The notes beneath the pieces were generated by a model that made no database searches, was not told the DNA's origin, and was given only the letters and a program-made list of their open reading frames with translations. 64,000 nucleotides of DNA, taken from NCBI GenBank assembly GCA_050304615.1, contig JBNLDW010000009.1, forward strand, positions 62,001 to 126,000. The letters run 5' to 3'. This stretch comes from CBFDBF01 sp050304615 (lineage in GTDB: Bacteria; Pseudomonadota; Gammaproteobacteria; Chromatiales; Chromatiaceae). The translations under genes were made by a program, and so were the position numbers. Positions within the stretch are counted from its first letter, which is position 1. Every line of letters starts with the position of its first letter. Positions 53,184-62,702 of the stretch are shown here, piece after piece.

Positions 53184-53543
53184 ATGGTTGTAAAAAAGAG
53201 GGCTGCAAAGAAGCGCATTACGAAGAAGAAAGTGGCAAAAAAGAGAGTGGTGGCGAAAAAGCGGGTGGCCAAGAAAAAGGTCGCTGCGACTAAGACTGAT
53301 GTTGTGGCCAAATTACGTCAGAGTCTCAAAGATGCAAAGGCTGAGACGCGAGAGGCCAATAAGCTGGCGCGTGAGAGTGCGCTTCAGGTCAAGGCCCTGT
53401 TGAAGCTTATGGAGTCAACCCAGGCCGCTACTGACAAGTTCCTTGCCCTCAGAGTTAAGGATGCAGTTAAAAAATATGGGGTAATTATTGCCCCCAAAAA
53501 ACGCCGTCGGCGCGTAAAAAAGAAGGCGGCAGTAAAGAGTTAG
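53184..53543 (+). CDS. Histone-H1-like lysine-rich protein
   Basis: The 119-residue protein has an extremely basic N-terminal part with KKR and KKV repeats (1-35), a helical middle (about 40-95), and a second basic tail with KKRRRRVKKK. Composition fits H1-like or AlgP-like DNA-binding proteins that compact DNA or bind RNA. A terminator follows immediately. Specific targets are not apparent. Confidence 0.85.
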   Translation: MVVKKRAAKKRITKKKVAKKRVVAKKRVAKKKVAATKTDVVAKLRQSLKDAKAETREANKLARESALQVKALLKLMESTQAATDKFLALRVKDAVKKYGVIIAPKKRRRRVKKKAAVKS

Positions 53544-53550
53544 TTATTAA

Positions 53551-53577
53551 GGAGCCCCTGACCTGTGCAGGGGCTCC
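53551..53577 (+). terminator. Terminator after the H1-like gene
   Basis: GGAGCCCCTG pairs perfectly with CAGGGGCTCC around a 7-base loop, followed by TCATTTG. It ends the H1-like transcript before convergent acs. Confidence 0.85.
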
Positions 53578-53655
53578 TCATTTGTAGATTTTTCCCAGCT
53601 ACCACCCCTGCCGTTACTACCAGCTGGCAGGGTCCAGCCACCAGGAACGGTTAGG

Positions 53656-55599
53656 TCATCTGTTTTCTCTGTTGTCGATGAGGTTATCGACTACCGTAGG
53701 ATCTGCAAGAGTCGATGTGTCACCCAAGGCATCGATCTCGTTGGCTGCGATCTTACGTAGAATGCGGCGCATGATCTTTCCTGAGCGGGTTTTTGGCAAT
53801 CCAGGCGCCCATTGGATAATGTTGACCTTGGCGATCGGGCCGATCTCTTTACGCACCAGTTGTACTAGCTCGTCCTTGAGTTCATCCACGTACTTTTCGC
53901 CAGACATAAGGGTGACGTAGGCATAGATGCCCTGGCCGGTAATATCGTGGGGGTAGCCTACCACGGCAGCCTCAGCTACCTTGGGGTGTAACACCAGGGC
54001 CGATTCGATCTCGGCAGTACCCAGACGGTGGCCGGAGACGTTGAGCACGTCATCCACCCGGCCGGTGATCCAGTAGTAACCATCCTCATCCCGCCTAGCT
54101 CCATCGCCGGTGAAGTAGTAACCCTTGTACAGGGCGAAGTAGGTCTCGTAAAAGCGTTGATGATCGCCATACAGGGTGCGCATCTGGGATGGCCAAGGGA
54201 ATTTGATTGCAAGGTTACCGGAGGCTGGGTTGCCTTCTATCTCATTGCCCTCATCATCCAGTAGTATGGGCTGCACCCCAAAGAACGGGTTGGTTGCAGA
54301 ACCTGGTTTTAGCGGGGTGGCGCCAGGCAGTGGGGTTAGCATGTGGGCCCCGGTCTCGGTCTGCCACCAAGTATCAACGATGGGGCAGCGGCTATCCCCT
54401 ACCACCCGGTTGTACCACTCCCAGGCCTCAGGGTTTATCGGTTCGCCAACAGTTCCGAGCAGACGCAGGCTGGAGCGAGAGGTCTTTTTGACCGGCTCCT
54501 CACCAGCGGCCATCAGGGCGCGAATTGCGGTCGGTGCGGTGTAAAAGCTTGCCACATTATGCTTATCACAGACCTGCCAGAAACGGCCCACATCAGGATA
54601 GGTTGGAATGCCTTCAAACATCATACTGATGGCGCCGTTGGTGAGTGGACCGTAGACAATATAGCTGTGTCCGGTTATCCAGCCGATATCGGCAGTACAC
54701 CAGAACACCTCACCGTCTTTGTAATCAAATACCAGCTTGTGGGTCATAGCGGCCTGTAACAGGTAACCGCCGGTGGTGTGCAGTACCCCCTTGGGTTTGC
54801 CGGTAGAGCCAGAGGTGTAGAGGATAAACATAGGATCTTCCGCGTCCATCTGCTCCGGTTCGCACACCGGGTCAGCGGCGGCCAGGGCTTCGTGATACCA
54901 AATGTCACGGCCTTCGGTCCACTCCACCGGTTCACCACCACGCTTAACCACAATAGAGGTATGCACGTGTGGACAGTTGGCCAGGGCTGCATCGGCATTG
55001 CTCTTCAGGGGCAGTGCCTTACCGCCGCGTATAGATTGGTCTGCGGTGATCACGCACTGGCAATCAGAGTCCAAGATACGGTCTTTTAGGGCGTCCGGTG
55101 AGAAGGCGCTGAATACGATGGAGTGCACTGCACCGATACGGGTGCAGGCCAGCATGGCCACCACTGCCTCTGGGATCATCGGCATGTAGATGGAGACCCT
55201 ATCACCCTTTTTTACACCGCGATCTTTAAGTACGTTAGCAAACCGGTTTACATCAGCATGTAGCTCCCGGTAGCTGATTTTTCGATCCTCTTGCGGGTTA
55301 TCACCCTCCCACAAGATGGCTGTCTGATCGCCACGCGTCTCAAGGTGACGATCCAGGCAGTTATAAGATACGTTAAGCTTACCGCCCTTAAACCATTCAA
55401 TATGCAGGTCGTCCTGCATATAGCTCCAATCCAGCACCTTATCCCATGGTTTTGACCACGAAAGATAGTTTTCTGCCTGTTCTGCCCAGAAACCTTCTGG
55501 ATCATCTATCGAGTGCTGGTACATCTCCTGGTATTGATCTGCGGTGATATTGGCTTGCGCCGCAAATTCTGTAGGAATCTCGTATATTTTGTCAGACAT
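53656..55599 (-). CDS. acs: Acetyl-CoA synthetase
   Basis: Acs activates acetate to acetyl-CoA through acetyl-AMP. The 647-residue length is typical. The adenylation core has the P-loop YTSGSTGKPKG, the TVGEPINPEAW block, the DTWWQTETG motif, and the C-terminal PKTRSGKIMRR with the acetylation-controlled Lys at about 607. A ribosome site GGAG precedes the ATG. It is the downstream end of a same-strand run with an exonuclease, a CBS/DUF294 protein and a sodium:solute symporter, as in other gammaproteobacteria that use acetate. Confidence 0.98.
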   Translation of the reverse strand: MSDKIYEIPTEFAAQANITADQYQEMYQHSIDDPEGFWAEQAENYLSWSKPWDKVLDWSYMQDDLHIEWFKGGKLNVSYNCLDRHLETRGDQTAILWEGDNPQEDRKISYRELHADVNRFANVLKDRGVKKGDRVSIYMPMIPEAVVAMLACTRIGAVHSIVFSAFSPDALKDRILDSDCQCVITADQSIRGGKALPLKSNADAALANCPHVHTSIVVKRGGEPVEWTEGRDIWYHEALAAADPVCEPEQMDAEDPMFILYTSGSTGKPKGVLHTTGGYLLQAAMTHKLVFDYKDGEVFWCTADIGWITGHSYIVYGPLTNGAISMMFEGIPTYPDVGRFWQVCDKHNVASFYTAPTAIRALMAAGEEPVKKTSRSSLRLLGTVGEPINPEAWEWYNRVVGDSRCPIVDTWWQTETGAHMLTPLPGATPLKPGSATNPFFGVQPILLDDEGNEIEGNPASGNLAIKFPWPSQMRTLYGDHQRFYETYFALYKGYYFTGDGARRDEDGYYWITGRVDDVLNVSGHRLGTAEIESALVLHPKVAEAAVVGYPHDITGQGIYAYVTLMSGEKYVDELKDELVQLVRKEIGPIAKVNIIQWAPGLPKTRSGKIMRRILRKIAANEIDALGDTSTLADPTVVDNLIDNRENR

Positions 55600-55647
55600 T
55601 GGTGTGCTCCAAAGTTATTGGTTGTACGTGTATGGTTTTATATTGTG

Positions 55648-56241
55648 CTAGTTGCTGCTGTAACTCATCTGTTTGGTGGAGAGCCACAAGAGTGCTGCCT
55701 CTTCTCCTCTATCCAGCCGTTTTTTTGTAATGACGTGGCCGCTATCTGTACGCCACTGTACTATCAGATCAGGCTGCGGCACCTCCGCAGTGGCGGCAAC
55801 CTGACTCAACGGTGGGCCTAGTTGCCGCTTAAGATCCAGCCCCAACTGAGAGTGGTAGTTGTGGCGATATCCCACCTTTACTGCATTAACCCCACCATTG
55901 CGGAAAAATATGGTCGCATAGTCCGCGGGCAGGGCGTTAAAGCTGCCAATCTCGGCAAAACAGTGGCGTTCACCAAACGCGGTATCCTTATCCTGGCATT
56001 GCCACTTAATATCCGGGTAGAGCTCCATAATTTCATCCTCTGAGACTCGGCTATCAAGCAGTTTGAGGTTGAGGTAAAGGGGCTCTCCCCCAAATATACT
56101 AATCAACACCATATCGCTGCGGCGCTGTCCATCTTCAGTGAATACCAGCCACCACATCGGGCCTACTACAATGGCGACCAGAAGTAGCCCTTTGTAGAGT
56201 TTTGGCAGTCTGATTTTGGCATTTTTATCGTTTGGTTTCAT
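55648..56241 (-). CDS. Hypothetical single-pass membrane protein
   Basis: I do not recognise this 197-residue protein. One membrane helix lies at about 17-37; the rest is predicted to be periplasmic, with two cysteines (WQC and RHC) that could form a disulfide. Its ATG overlaps the exonuclease stop as ATGA, so it is translated with that gene, and acs follows (about 48 bases beyond its stop). Confidence 0.78.
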   Translation of the reverse strand: MKPNDKNAKIRLPKLYKGLLLVAIVVGPMWWLVFTEDGQRRSDMVLISIFGGEPLYLNLKLLDSRVSEDEIMELYPDIKWQCQDKDTAFGERHCFAEIGSFNALPADYATIFFRNGGVNAVKVGYRHNYHSQLGLDLKRQLGPPLSQVAATAEVPQPDLIVQWRTDSGHVITKKRLDRGEEAALLWLSTKQMSYSSN

Positions 56242-56927
56242 GCGTTAATAAAGTCCCCTATCTGGTAGTTTCCGCCAGGGGCAATCTCTGCTGCCATGGC
56301 CAGGAATAGCTCGGCTGTAGCCAGTGCGTCATACAGGGCGTTATGGGCCTTGTATTGTGGTAGTCCATAAATAGTACGCAGGTTGAACAGGCGCAAGTTA
56401 CCTGGCTGTATGGTATGGTTGCGCAGCTCCAGCAGGCGCTGGGCGATCTGTAGTGTGTCTATGATGGGAATTATAAAGGGTGTCCCATACAGGCGGCGAC
56501 AGGCCGCATCAATAAAATTTTGCTCGATACTCTTATAGTGCACAAGAATAACCTTTCCCGCTAACCGTTGCAGCAATCGCGGCAGCAGCTCCTCCAGCGA
56601 TTTGCCAGCGGCTGCATCATCATCGGTAATATTGTGTATTACAGCCGATGATTCCGGGATTTGCCCCTCTATCCGCACAATTTGATGCCAGGCGGTGTCC
56701 AGATGGATAGTGCAGTTATGTAGCTGGATCAGGCCGAAACTGAGGATGCTATCCTTTTGTGGATCAAGGCCAGTGGTCTCCAGATCCAGGGCTACAATTT
56801 TAACCTTACGCCAGTCATCTTTTTTATCTACGAATGGTACAGCAAGGTACTCCTGCATTACGCTGTGAGTTGCGCGCGCCAGGGCATGTTTGCGTTGCGT
56901 CTCTTTATTAAACATGCGGCGCAACAT
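56238..56927 (-). CDS. DnaQ-like 3'-5' exonuclease
   Basis: This 229-residue protein has the DEDD exonuclease motifs: ALDLETTGLDP (Exo I, about 47-57), VHYKSIEQNFID (Exo II) and AHNALYDALATAELF (Exo III). It resembles the proofreading-type exonucleases that are often next to DUF294 proteins and acs. The natural substrate is not known. It starts 3 bases after the DUF294 gene and overlaps the hypothetical gene downstream. Confidence 0.9.
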   Translation of the reverse strand: MLRRMFNKETQRKHALARATHSVMQEYLAVPFVDKKDDWRKVKIVALDLETTGLDPQKDSILSFGLIQLHNCTIHLDTAWHQIVRIEGQIPESSAVIHNITDDDAAAGKSLEELLPRLLQRLAGKVILVHYKSIEQNFIDAACRRLYGTPFIIPIIDTLQIAQRLLELRNHTIQPGNLRLFNLRTIYGLPQYKAHNALYDALATAELFLAMAAEIAPGGNYQIGDFINA

Positions 56928-56929
56928 GG

Positions 56930-58795
56930 TTAACGAAAACGCGCCAGTTGGTAGCGGTGATCCATGGTATCCTGCATATCCTGTATAACCTTGAATGAAT
57001 CCTTCAGGTGCTTACGCTCCAGCTCAGACAGATTACCTGGCGGTAGATAGTTGTCTGGTTGGTCGCCACGACGGATCTGATCTGCCTGATGGCTTATACG
57101 CAGGCTGGCAATAAACTCCAGGGCATCCTCCAGATTTTCTCCCATCTCTTCACTCAGGGCGCCGGTTTTTACGGCTATGCGTAGCCGGTCGGTGGTGTTG
57201 GTGGCATGCAGACCCTTGGATAGGCAGAGGACACGGGCTATATCAGTGATCGGGACAATACCACGATGCTTTAGATCTAGAGTGTCAGCATGCTCATCCC
57301 CGTGGATCAATACAAATGTTCGGAAAAACCCAAGTGGTGGCCTGTGGGTAAGGGCGTTGGCGGCCATAAAGGCGGTGAAGATGCCGTTGTCGCGGGTTTT
57401 GTTGAGTATCTCCAGTTGCAGCCGTTTAAATAGTTTTTGTTCGCCATACACCGGACGAAGATCGAAGAAGATGCTGGCCAGCATCAGTGATTTTGGCTCC
57501 GGTTTGGTGATCCAATCATTAAAATAGCGGCGCCATACCTTTAGTGGTTGCCGCCACTCTCGGTTGCTGGCCATGGCATTGCCAGGACAGTAGACAAAAC
57601 CGCAGGCATTGAGTCCGTCGCAGACACTATTTGTCAGGGTCTCAAAGTACTGTTCATGTTCAGATTTGATCTCATCTGAGATTATGATGGCGTTATCCTG
57701 ATCTGAGTGAGAGGTCTGCTCCTGGCGTGCCTGAGAGCCGCCACAGACCCAAACAAAGGGGACCGGCTCCGGCCCTAGCTCCTCCTGTGCCATCTCAATC
57801 AGGCGCGTGGTCACTGCGTCGGTTATTAGAGAGATGGCCTCGCCTATATGCAAGGCAGAGGCACTGGAGTTTGACATCTGCAGTTGCAGAGCAGGGAGGC
57901 GCTTGCAGCTATCAACAAGCTGCTGCAGATTACTGGCTTTACGGATGTCGGTGATGATAAAGGCCGGATTGCGACTATTGTGGCGGGTTATATCGGTAGC
58001 GGTTAGCATACCGAAGATCTTTCCTCCCTCCATCACCGGCAGGTGATGCACGTGTAGCCGAGTCATAGTCATCATCGCCTCAAGGGCCAGGTCGTCAAGC
58101 TGGATGGTCTCCAGATTACTGGTCATGATGCTACTCGCTGGTCGGTCTACCGGTAGGCCTACCGCCACGCAGCGTTTACGCAGATCACTGTCGGTAATCA
58201 TCCCGACCAGTTTTCCCGCATCTAGCAACATCACTGAGGATACGTTCTGTTCGGTCATGAGCTGGGCGGCTTCCTGTATGCTGCATTTTGCCTCCATGGT
58301 AACGGCCGGCTTTTTTACTAGATCGGCTACTTTGATCGCCATGTGTGCCATGCCGTCACCAGATTCTCTGGTGTCGCCGCTCGCCGCTCGCCTTAGGCGT
58401 TCGCGTATGGAGTTTTTAAAATGGAGGTCAAACTCTTTCGATTCCAGACGCAGGGCCTTTAGATCGGCACAGGAGAGCAGATAGAGCAGGGTATCCTCCA
58501 TCGCCAGGTTATGCGTCGTTAGATCGAAATCCACCAGTTGACAAGGCGAGGTGTAGTAGTCGCCCTCCGCCAGTTTGCCGTGCAATTTACCTTTTTTGTC
58601 CCTAAGTTCGATGGCGCCACTGCGCACAATATAGAGATAGTCACCATCGGTATCGGCTGGGGGGAAGGCGCTACCGCGTCGCAGGTAGCGGATTTGCAAC
58701 GCCTCTGGGAGCTGGTTGAGCCGCTCTTCCGGCAGGGCATCAAATGGGTGCCGCTGCGCCAGAAAATCCCGGATTTCAATTAGTTCGATTTCCAT
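56930..58795 (-). CDS. Cyclic-nucleotide-binding, CBS and DUF294 nucleotidyltransferase-like protein
   Basis: This 621-residue cytoplasmic protein has a cNMP-binding domain (about 5-140), two CBS domains (about 155-275), and a DUF294 nucleotidyltransferase-like domain with GSQARQEQTSHSDQDNAII (about 357-375; GS and D-x-D retained), then a helical DUF294_C region. It probably senses adenine nucleotides and modifies a partner by nucleotidylation, but the partner is not proven. The gene heads the run with the exonuclease and acs. Confidence 0.9.
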   Translation of the reverse strand: MEIELIEIRDFLAQRHPFDALPEERLNQLPEALQIRYLRRGSAFPPADTDGDYLYIVRSGAIELRDKKGKLHGKLAEGDYYTSPCQLVDFDLTTHNLAMEDTLLYLLSCADLKALRLESKEFDLHFKNSIRERLRRAASGDTRESGDGMAHMAIKVADLVKKPAVTMEAKCSIQEAAQLMTEQNVSSVMLLDAGKLVGMITDSDLRKRCVAVGLPVDRPASSIMTSNLETIQLDDLALEAMMTMTRLHVHHLPVMEGGKIFGMLTATDITRHNSRNPAFIITDIRKASNLQQLVDSCKRLPALQLQMSNSSASALHIGEAISLITDAVTTRLIEMAQEELGPEPVPFVWVCGGSQARQEQTSHSDQDNAIIISDEIKSEHEQYFETLTNSVCDGLNACGFVYCPGNAMASNREWRQPLKVWRRYFNDWITKPEPKSLMLASIFFDLRPVYGEQKLFKRLQLEILNKTRDNGIFTAFMAANALTHRPPLGFFRTFVLIHGDEHADTLDLKHRGIVPITDIARVLCLSKGLHATNTTDRLRIAVKTGALSEEMGENLEDALEFIASLRISHQADQIRRGDQPDNYLPPGNLSELERKHLKDSFKVIQDMQDTMDHRYQLARFR

Positions 58796-58916
58796 GGAGG
58801 CCTAGAGGTTGCTGTGAGAGTTGATTATAACGCCGTTCTGCTACCATCTGATAGCTCTACGGATGGACCCTAAATATTCTAATTAAGACCCATACGTAGA
58901 GTGTAGCGTAGGAAAA

Positions 58917-58946
58917 AAAGGTCCCGCCAACAGCGGCGGGACCTTT
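58917..58946 (-). terminator. Terminator of the symporter transcript
   Basis: AAAGGTCCCGCC pairs with GGCGGGACCTTT around a 6-base loop. On the minus strand the stem runs into a run of seven T. It ends the DUF4212-symporter operon. Confidence 0.93.
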
Positions 58947-58967
58947 AATTGCCAACCTTAGTCCATA

Positions 58968-60791
58968 TTAGTGGTCGGTGGCTACACCGGCACCCTTAGG
59001 TACACGGATATCCTCGACCAGATGTTGGATGTGCTCCGGTGGCGCTGCCGTTACACGCGATACAACAAACGCGACGGCAAAGTTAACCACTGCACCTACC
59101 GCACCGAAGGCATTTGGAGAGATGCCCAGGAACCAGTCCGGCTTCATGTCGCCGAGGAAGGCGGTACCTGGAATAAACATGATGCCTTTGTGCTGGAACA
59201 CATACAGCATGGTAATGCCCAGACCGGAAAGCATACCCCAGATCGCGGCCTGGTTGTTTATCCGCTTGGAGAAGATACCCATCATCAGTGCCGGGAAGAT
59301 GGAGGAGGCGGCCAGTCCAAACGCAATGGCTACCGTTCCTGCCGCGAATCCAGGTGGATGCAGGCCAAGGTATCCTGCCAGGCCGATAGCACCAGCCATG
59401 GCGATACGGCTAGCCAATAACTCCTGCTTCTCTGTGATCTGCGGCGTAAATGTGCCCTTCAACAGATCGTGGGAGATGGATGAGGCGATGGCTAGTAACA
59501 GACCGGCAGCGGTGGATAGCGCCGCAGCGAGACCACCAGCTACTACTAACGCAACTACCCAGTTGGGCAGCCCGGCGATCTCCGGGTTGGCCAGCACCAT
59601 GATGTCACGGTCTGGACCGCTCTTGGCGTTCTCTACGGTCTTACCGAAAGGAATGTGCATCAGCTCGTTGCCTTTCCAACCAAACTCTTCCGCCTTGGCG
59701 GCAAACTCTTCATTCGAATCGTTGTAGTACTGGACACGTCCATCGCCGTTTTTGTCCTCGAAATGTAGCAGACCGGTGGTCTCCCACTTCTTGAACCAGC
59801 TAGGACGTTCTGCATACACCAGGTTGCCTTCAGCCGAACCCACTTCACCAACCTGGATGGTATGCATCAGGTTTAGTCTGGCCATGGAGCCAACAGCAGG
59901 TGCCACGGTGTAGAGCAGGGCGATGAAGACTAGTGCCCAACCGGCGGAGGCGCGAGCATCTTTCACCTTTGGTACGGTGAAGAAACGGATGATCACGTGA
60001 GGTAGGCCAGCAGTACCGATCATCAGGGTCAAGGTGTAGGCAAACATGTTAATGGTATTACCCATTTTTGCCGTGGTGTACTCCTTGAATCCCAGATCAG
60101 TAACAACCATATCGAGCTTGCCCAGCAGGGTAGCCCCACTGCCATCCGACATGTTGCCGATCAGACCAAGCTGTGGGATAGGGTTGCCGGTCAGCTCCAG
60201 GGAGATGAATACGGCAGGTACGGTGTAGGCGCAGATCAGTACGCAGTACTGGGCGATCTGGGTATAGGTAATACCCTTCATGCCACCCAACACGGCGTAG
60301 ATGAACACGATGCCCATGCCGGTGAACAGGCCAGTGGCGTATTCCACTTCCAGGAAGCGGGAAAAGGCGACACCGATGCCCTTCATCTGGCCGATTACGT
60401 AGGTAATAGAGGCCACAATCAGGCAGATAACCGCGACGATACGAGCGGTCTTGGAGTAGAAACGTTCACCGATGAACTCCGGTACCGTGAACTTGCCGAA
60501 TTTACGCAAGTAAGGAGCCAGCAGCATGGCCAGTAGTACATAGCCACCGGTCCAACCCATCAGGAACACCGAGCCACCGTAACCGGTGAAGGCGATCAGG
60601 CCAGCCATTGATATGAAGGAGGCGGCTGACATCCAGTCGGCTCCGGTAGCCATACCGTTGGCAATAGGGTGTACACCCTTGCCGGCTACGTAAAATTCCC
60701 CGGTAGTAGATGCCCGGGACCAGATGGCGATACCGATGTATAGGGCAAAGGTGGCGCCAACAACGAGATAAGTAAGTGTTTGTAGATCCAT
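58968..60791 (-). CDS. Sodium:solute symporter family protein (acetate-type)
   Basis: This 607-residue inner-membrane transporter of the SSS family has about 13 membrane helices. Blocks include STTGEFYVAGKGVHPIANGMATGADWMSAASF near the start and GGLAAALSTAAGLLLAIASSISHDL. It likely brings acetate or a similar small acid in with sodium. Between two helices lies a soluble insert of about 80 residues with an EF-hand-like loop DKNGDGRVQYYN (about 346-357). A small DUF4212 subunit is encoded 13 bases upstream, as usual for this subgroup. Confidence 0.93.
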   Translation of the reverse strand: MDLQTLTYLVVGATFALYIGIAIWSRASTTGEFYVAGKGVHPIANGMATGADWMSAASFISMAGLIAFTGYGGSVFLMGWTGGYVLLAMLLAPYLRKFGKFTVPEFIGERFYSKTARIVAVICLIVASITYVIGQMKGIGVAFSRFLEVEYATGLFTGMGIVFIYAVLGGMKGITYTQIAQYCVLICAYTVPAVFISLELTGNPIPQLGLIGNMSDGSGATLLGKLDMVVTDLGFKEYTTAKMGNTINMFAYTLTLMIGTAGLPHVIIRFFTVPKVKDARASAGWALVFIALLYTVAPAVGSMARLNLMHTIQVGEVGSAEGNLVYAERPSWFKKWETTGLLHFEDKNGDGRVQYYNDSNEEFAAKAEEFGWKGNELMHIPFGKTVENAKSGPDRDIMVLANPEIAGLPNWVVALVVAGGLAAALSTAAGLLLAIASSISHDLLKGTFTPQITEKQELLASRIAMAGAIGLAGYLGLHPPGFAAGTVAIAFGLAASSIFPALMMGIFSKRINNQAAIWGMLSGLGITMLYVFQHKGIMFIPGTAFLGDMKPDWFLGISPNAFGAVGAVVNFAVAFVVSRVTAAPPEHIQHLVEDIRVPKGAGVATDH

Positions 60792-60804
60792 GAATCAGGT
60801 CTCC

Positions 60805-61059
60805 TCAGTCTTCGTGTACGTCGAATTCCCGATCCAGCTTGTTCATGCGTTTAACATAAACGTAGATCAGAATAAGGAAGGTGTAGATAGAGCCCTGTTG
60901 TGCAAACCAGAAGCCAAGACCGGCACCGCCAATCTTGATTGCATTCATCTGGTCTACGAGCAGGATTCCAAACAGGTATGAGACAACGAACCATATCACC
61001 AGTAGTATCGATACTAGGCGTACGTTCGCTTTCCAGTACTCTGCAGCTCGATTGTTCAT
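60805..61059 (-). CDS. DUF4212 small subunit of the solute:sodium symporter
   Basis: The 84-residue protein has two membrane helices (about 15-38 and 50-68) and the DUF4212 opening with YWKANVRL. It is encoded immediately upstream of the large symporter and is presumably its small subunit. Confidence 0.92.
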   Translation of the reverse strand: MNNRAAEYWKANVRLVSILLVIWFVVSYLFGILLVDQMNAIKIGGAGLGFWFAQQGSIYTFLILIYVYVKRMNKLDREFDVHED

Positions 61060-61377
61060 TTTGGGTTTCTCCCGTTGCAGTAGAGTTAATTATTGCTATA
61101 ACCTGGAAGGCACTGTTCCGTATGTCTCCCCCAGAACTGTTGTTCTCTAATAATTATTCAACCATCCAGCGCGGGGCGGATAGTGTGTCCCAGAAATTGA
61201 ATCAACAGCGAAACAAAGTCAATCAGGGTTAGGCTGGTTAACATCCTATCTACTGCAGTAAATCGGGTGAAAATGGTTCGTTAGGTAACCAAAACAGGGC
61301 AAAGTGTTACCTTACGAAACGGTAGTGTTTCCAGAGGTAAAGGGGGGAAGAATCTTGGGATTTATTGCAGTATGTTG
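61060..61377. promoter_or_regulatory. Intergenic region before the symporter operon with a long inverted repeat
   Basis: This 318-base gap carries TTCGTTAGGTAAC at 61277-61289 and its complement, with one mismatch, at 61306-61318; the spacer is 16 bases. It may be an operator for the response regulator encoded upstream or a hairpin after that gene. No -24/-12 sigma-54 promoter was found in the gap. Confidence 0.5.
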
Positions 61378-62700
61378 CTATTTTTTACGCTTGGCCGGCC
61401 TGGGTATGCCAAAACGCTGACGACGTTCCCATAGGGCCTTTCGGCTGATTCCGAGTCTCTCAGCTATCGCTGTTTCAGTCATATGTCCCTGGTTTTCTAG
61501 AACGAATTGTCGGAAATACTCCTCCAATGATAGGTTATCCTCTCTACCACCGTTCTCTTTATTCCTCGCCGCAGTTGGGTGGTCGATGGCCAGTAGCTCT
61601 GGGGTGATGCTGTCACCCTCGCAGAGGATGACCGCCCGTTCAATGGCATTGGAGAGTTCACGCACATTTCCCGGCCAGTTATAGCGGCGGATCGCCTCCA
61701 GTGCTGTATGGCTCAGGGTCATTGCCGGGCGGTTTAACTGGCGGCAGATCTTCTGCAGCAGGAAGATTGAGAGATCACGAATATCATCGCCCCGCTCACG
61801 GAGTGGCGGCAGCGTCATCTCTACCACCCGTAGTCGAAAGTAAAGGTCACCCCGAAAACGTTGCTGCTGTACCAGTTGTCTTATGTCACGGTGGGTGGCA
61901 GCGATAATGCGCAGATTCATCTGCTCAGTGGTCTCATGCTCATCCCCCTGTAGCAGTCGCAGCAGGCGGGCCTGGGCCGCTGCCGGGAGCTCCCCGATCT
62001 CATCCAGAAATATGGTGCCCCCTCGAGCTTTGGCCAATAGGGATGGATCAGCGACCTCTGCCTCGTGACTATGGCCGAACAACTCCGCCTCTATCTGATG
62101 TTCTGGCACGGCGGCGCAGTTGAACACCACGAATGGGGCCTGGTTGCGGTTGCTCTTCTCATGCAGTGCCCTGGCTACTAACTCCTTGCCGGTTCCAGAT
62201 TCACCCAGGATCAGGACGGTGGCATCGGTGGGTGCTACCTTGCTTATAAGTTTGCACACTGTCTGCATTTCTGGAGAATTTCCTACCATCCCCTTGACCG
62301 GGTAGTTCTGCTCCAGCTCGTTCTTGAGTACTGCCTGCTGACGTTGCTGTTGTGACTGATCAAGGGTGCGTTTGACCAGCAGCAGCAGTTCATCGTGATC
62401 GAATGGTTTTGCAATGTAATCGGCAGCCCCCTGTTTCATTGCATCCACTGCCGAGGGGACGCTGGCGTAACTGGTCATAATGAGTACAGGAGTTGTGCCG
62501 GCCTTGGCAATGACCTCTGTGCCGGCTGCACCAGGTAGACGTAGATCACTGATGATCAGGTCAAATCCCTGAAACTGAAACAGCGCCTCCGCCTCTTCCA
62601 CAGATTCCGCTTCAGCCACGCTGTAGTCGCTCTTTTCCAGCAGACGTTTAAGAGCGTTTCGGATGACACTTTCATCTTCAATAATAAGTATGCTGATCAT
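61378..62700 (-). CDS. NtrC-type response regulator lacking the GAFTGA loop
   Basis: This 440-residue protein has a receiver domain (phospho-Asp at 52), an AAA+ domain (Walker A GESGTGKE at about 166-173, Walker B TIFLDEIGE) and a Fis-type helix-turn-helix at the end. After ELFGH, where sigma-54 activators have the GAFTGA loop, the sequence reads SHEAEVADPS. It may therefore be unable to activate sigma-54 polymerase and could act as a repressor or with another sigma factor. It lies 2 bases after the histidine kinase gene and upstream of the symporter operon. Confidence 0.92.
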   Translation of the reverse strand: MISILIIEDESVIRNALKRLLEKSDYSVAEAESVEEAEALFQFQGFDLIISDLRLPGAAGTEVIAKAGTTPVLIMTSYASVPSAVDAMKQGAADYIAKPFDHDELLLLVKRTLDQSQQQRQQAVLKNELEQNYPVKGMVGNSPEMQTVCKLISKVAPTDATVLILGESGTGKELVARALHEKSNRNQAPFVVFNCAAVPEHQIEAELFGHSHEAEVADPSLLAKARGGTIFLDEIGELPAAAQARLLRLLQGDEHETTEQMNLRIIAATHRDIRQLVQQQRFRGDLYFRLRVVEMTLPPLRERGDDIRDLSIFLLQKICRQLNRPAMTLSHTALEAIRRYNWPGNVRELSNAIERAVILCEGDSITPELLAIDHPTAARNKENGGREDNLSLEEYFRQFVLENQGHMTETAIAERLGISRKALWERRQRFGIPRPAKRKK

Positions 62701-62702
62701 GT

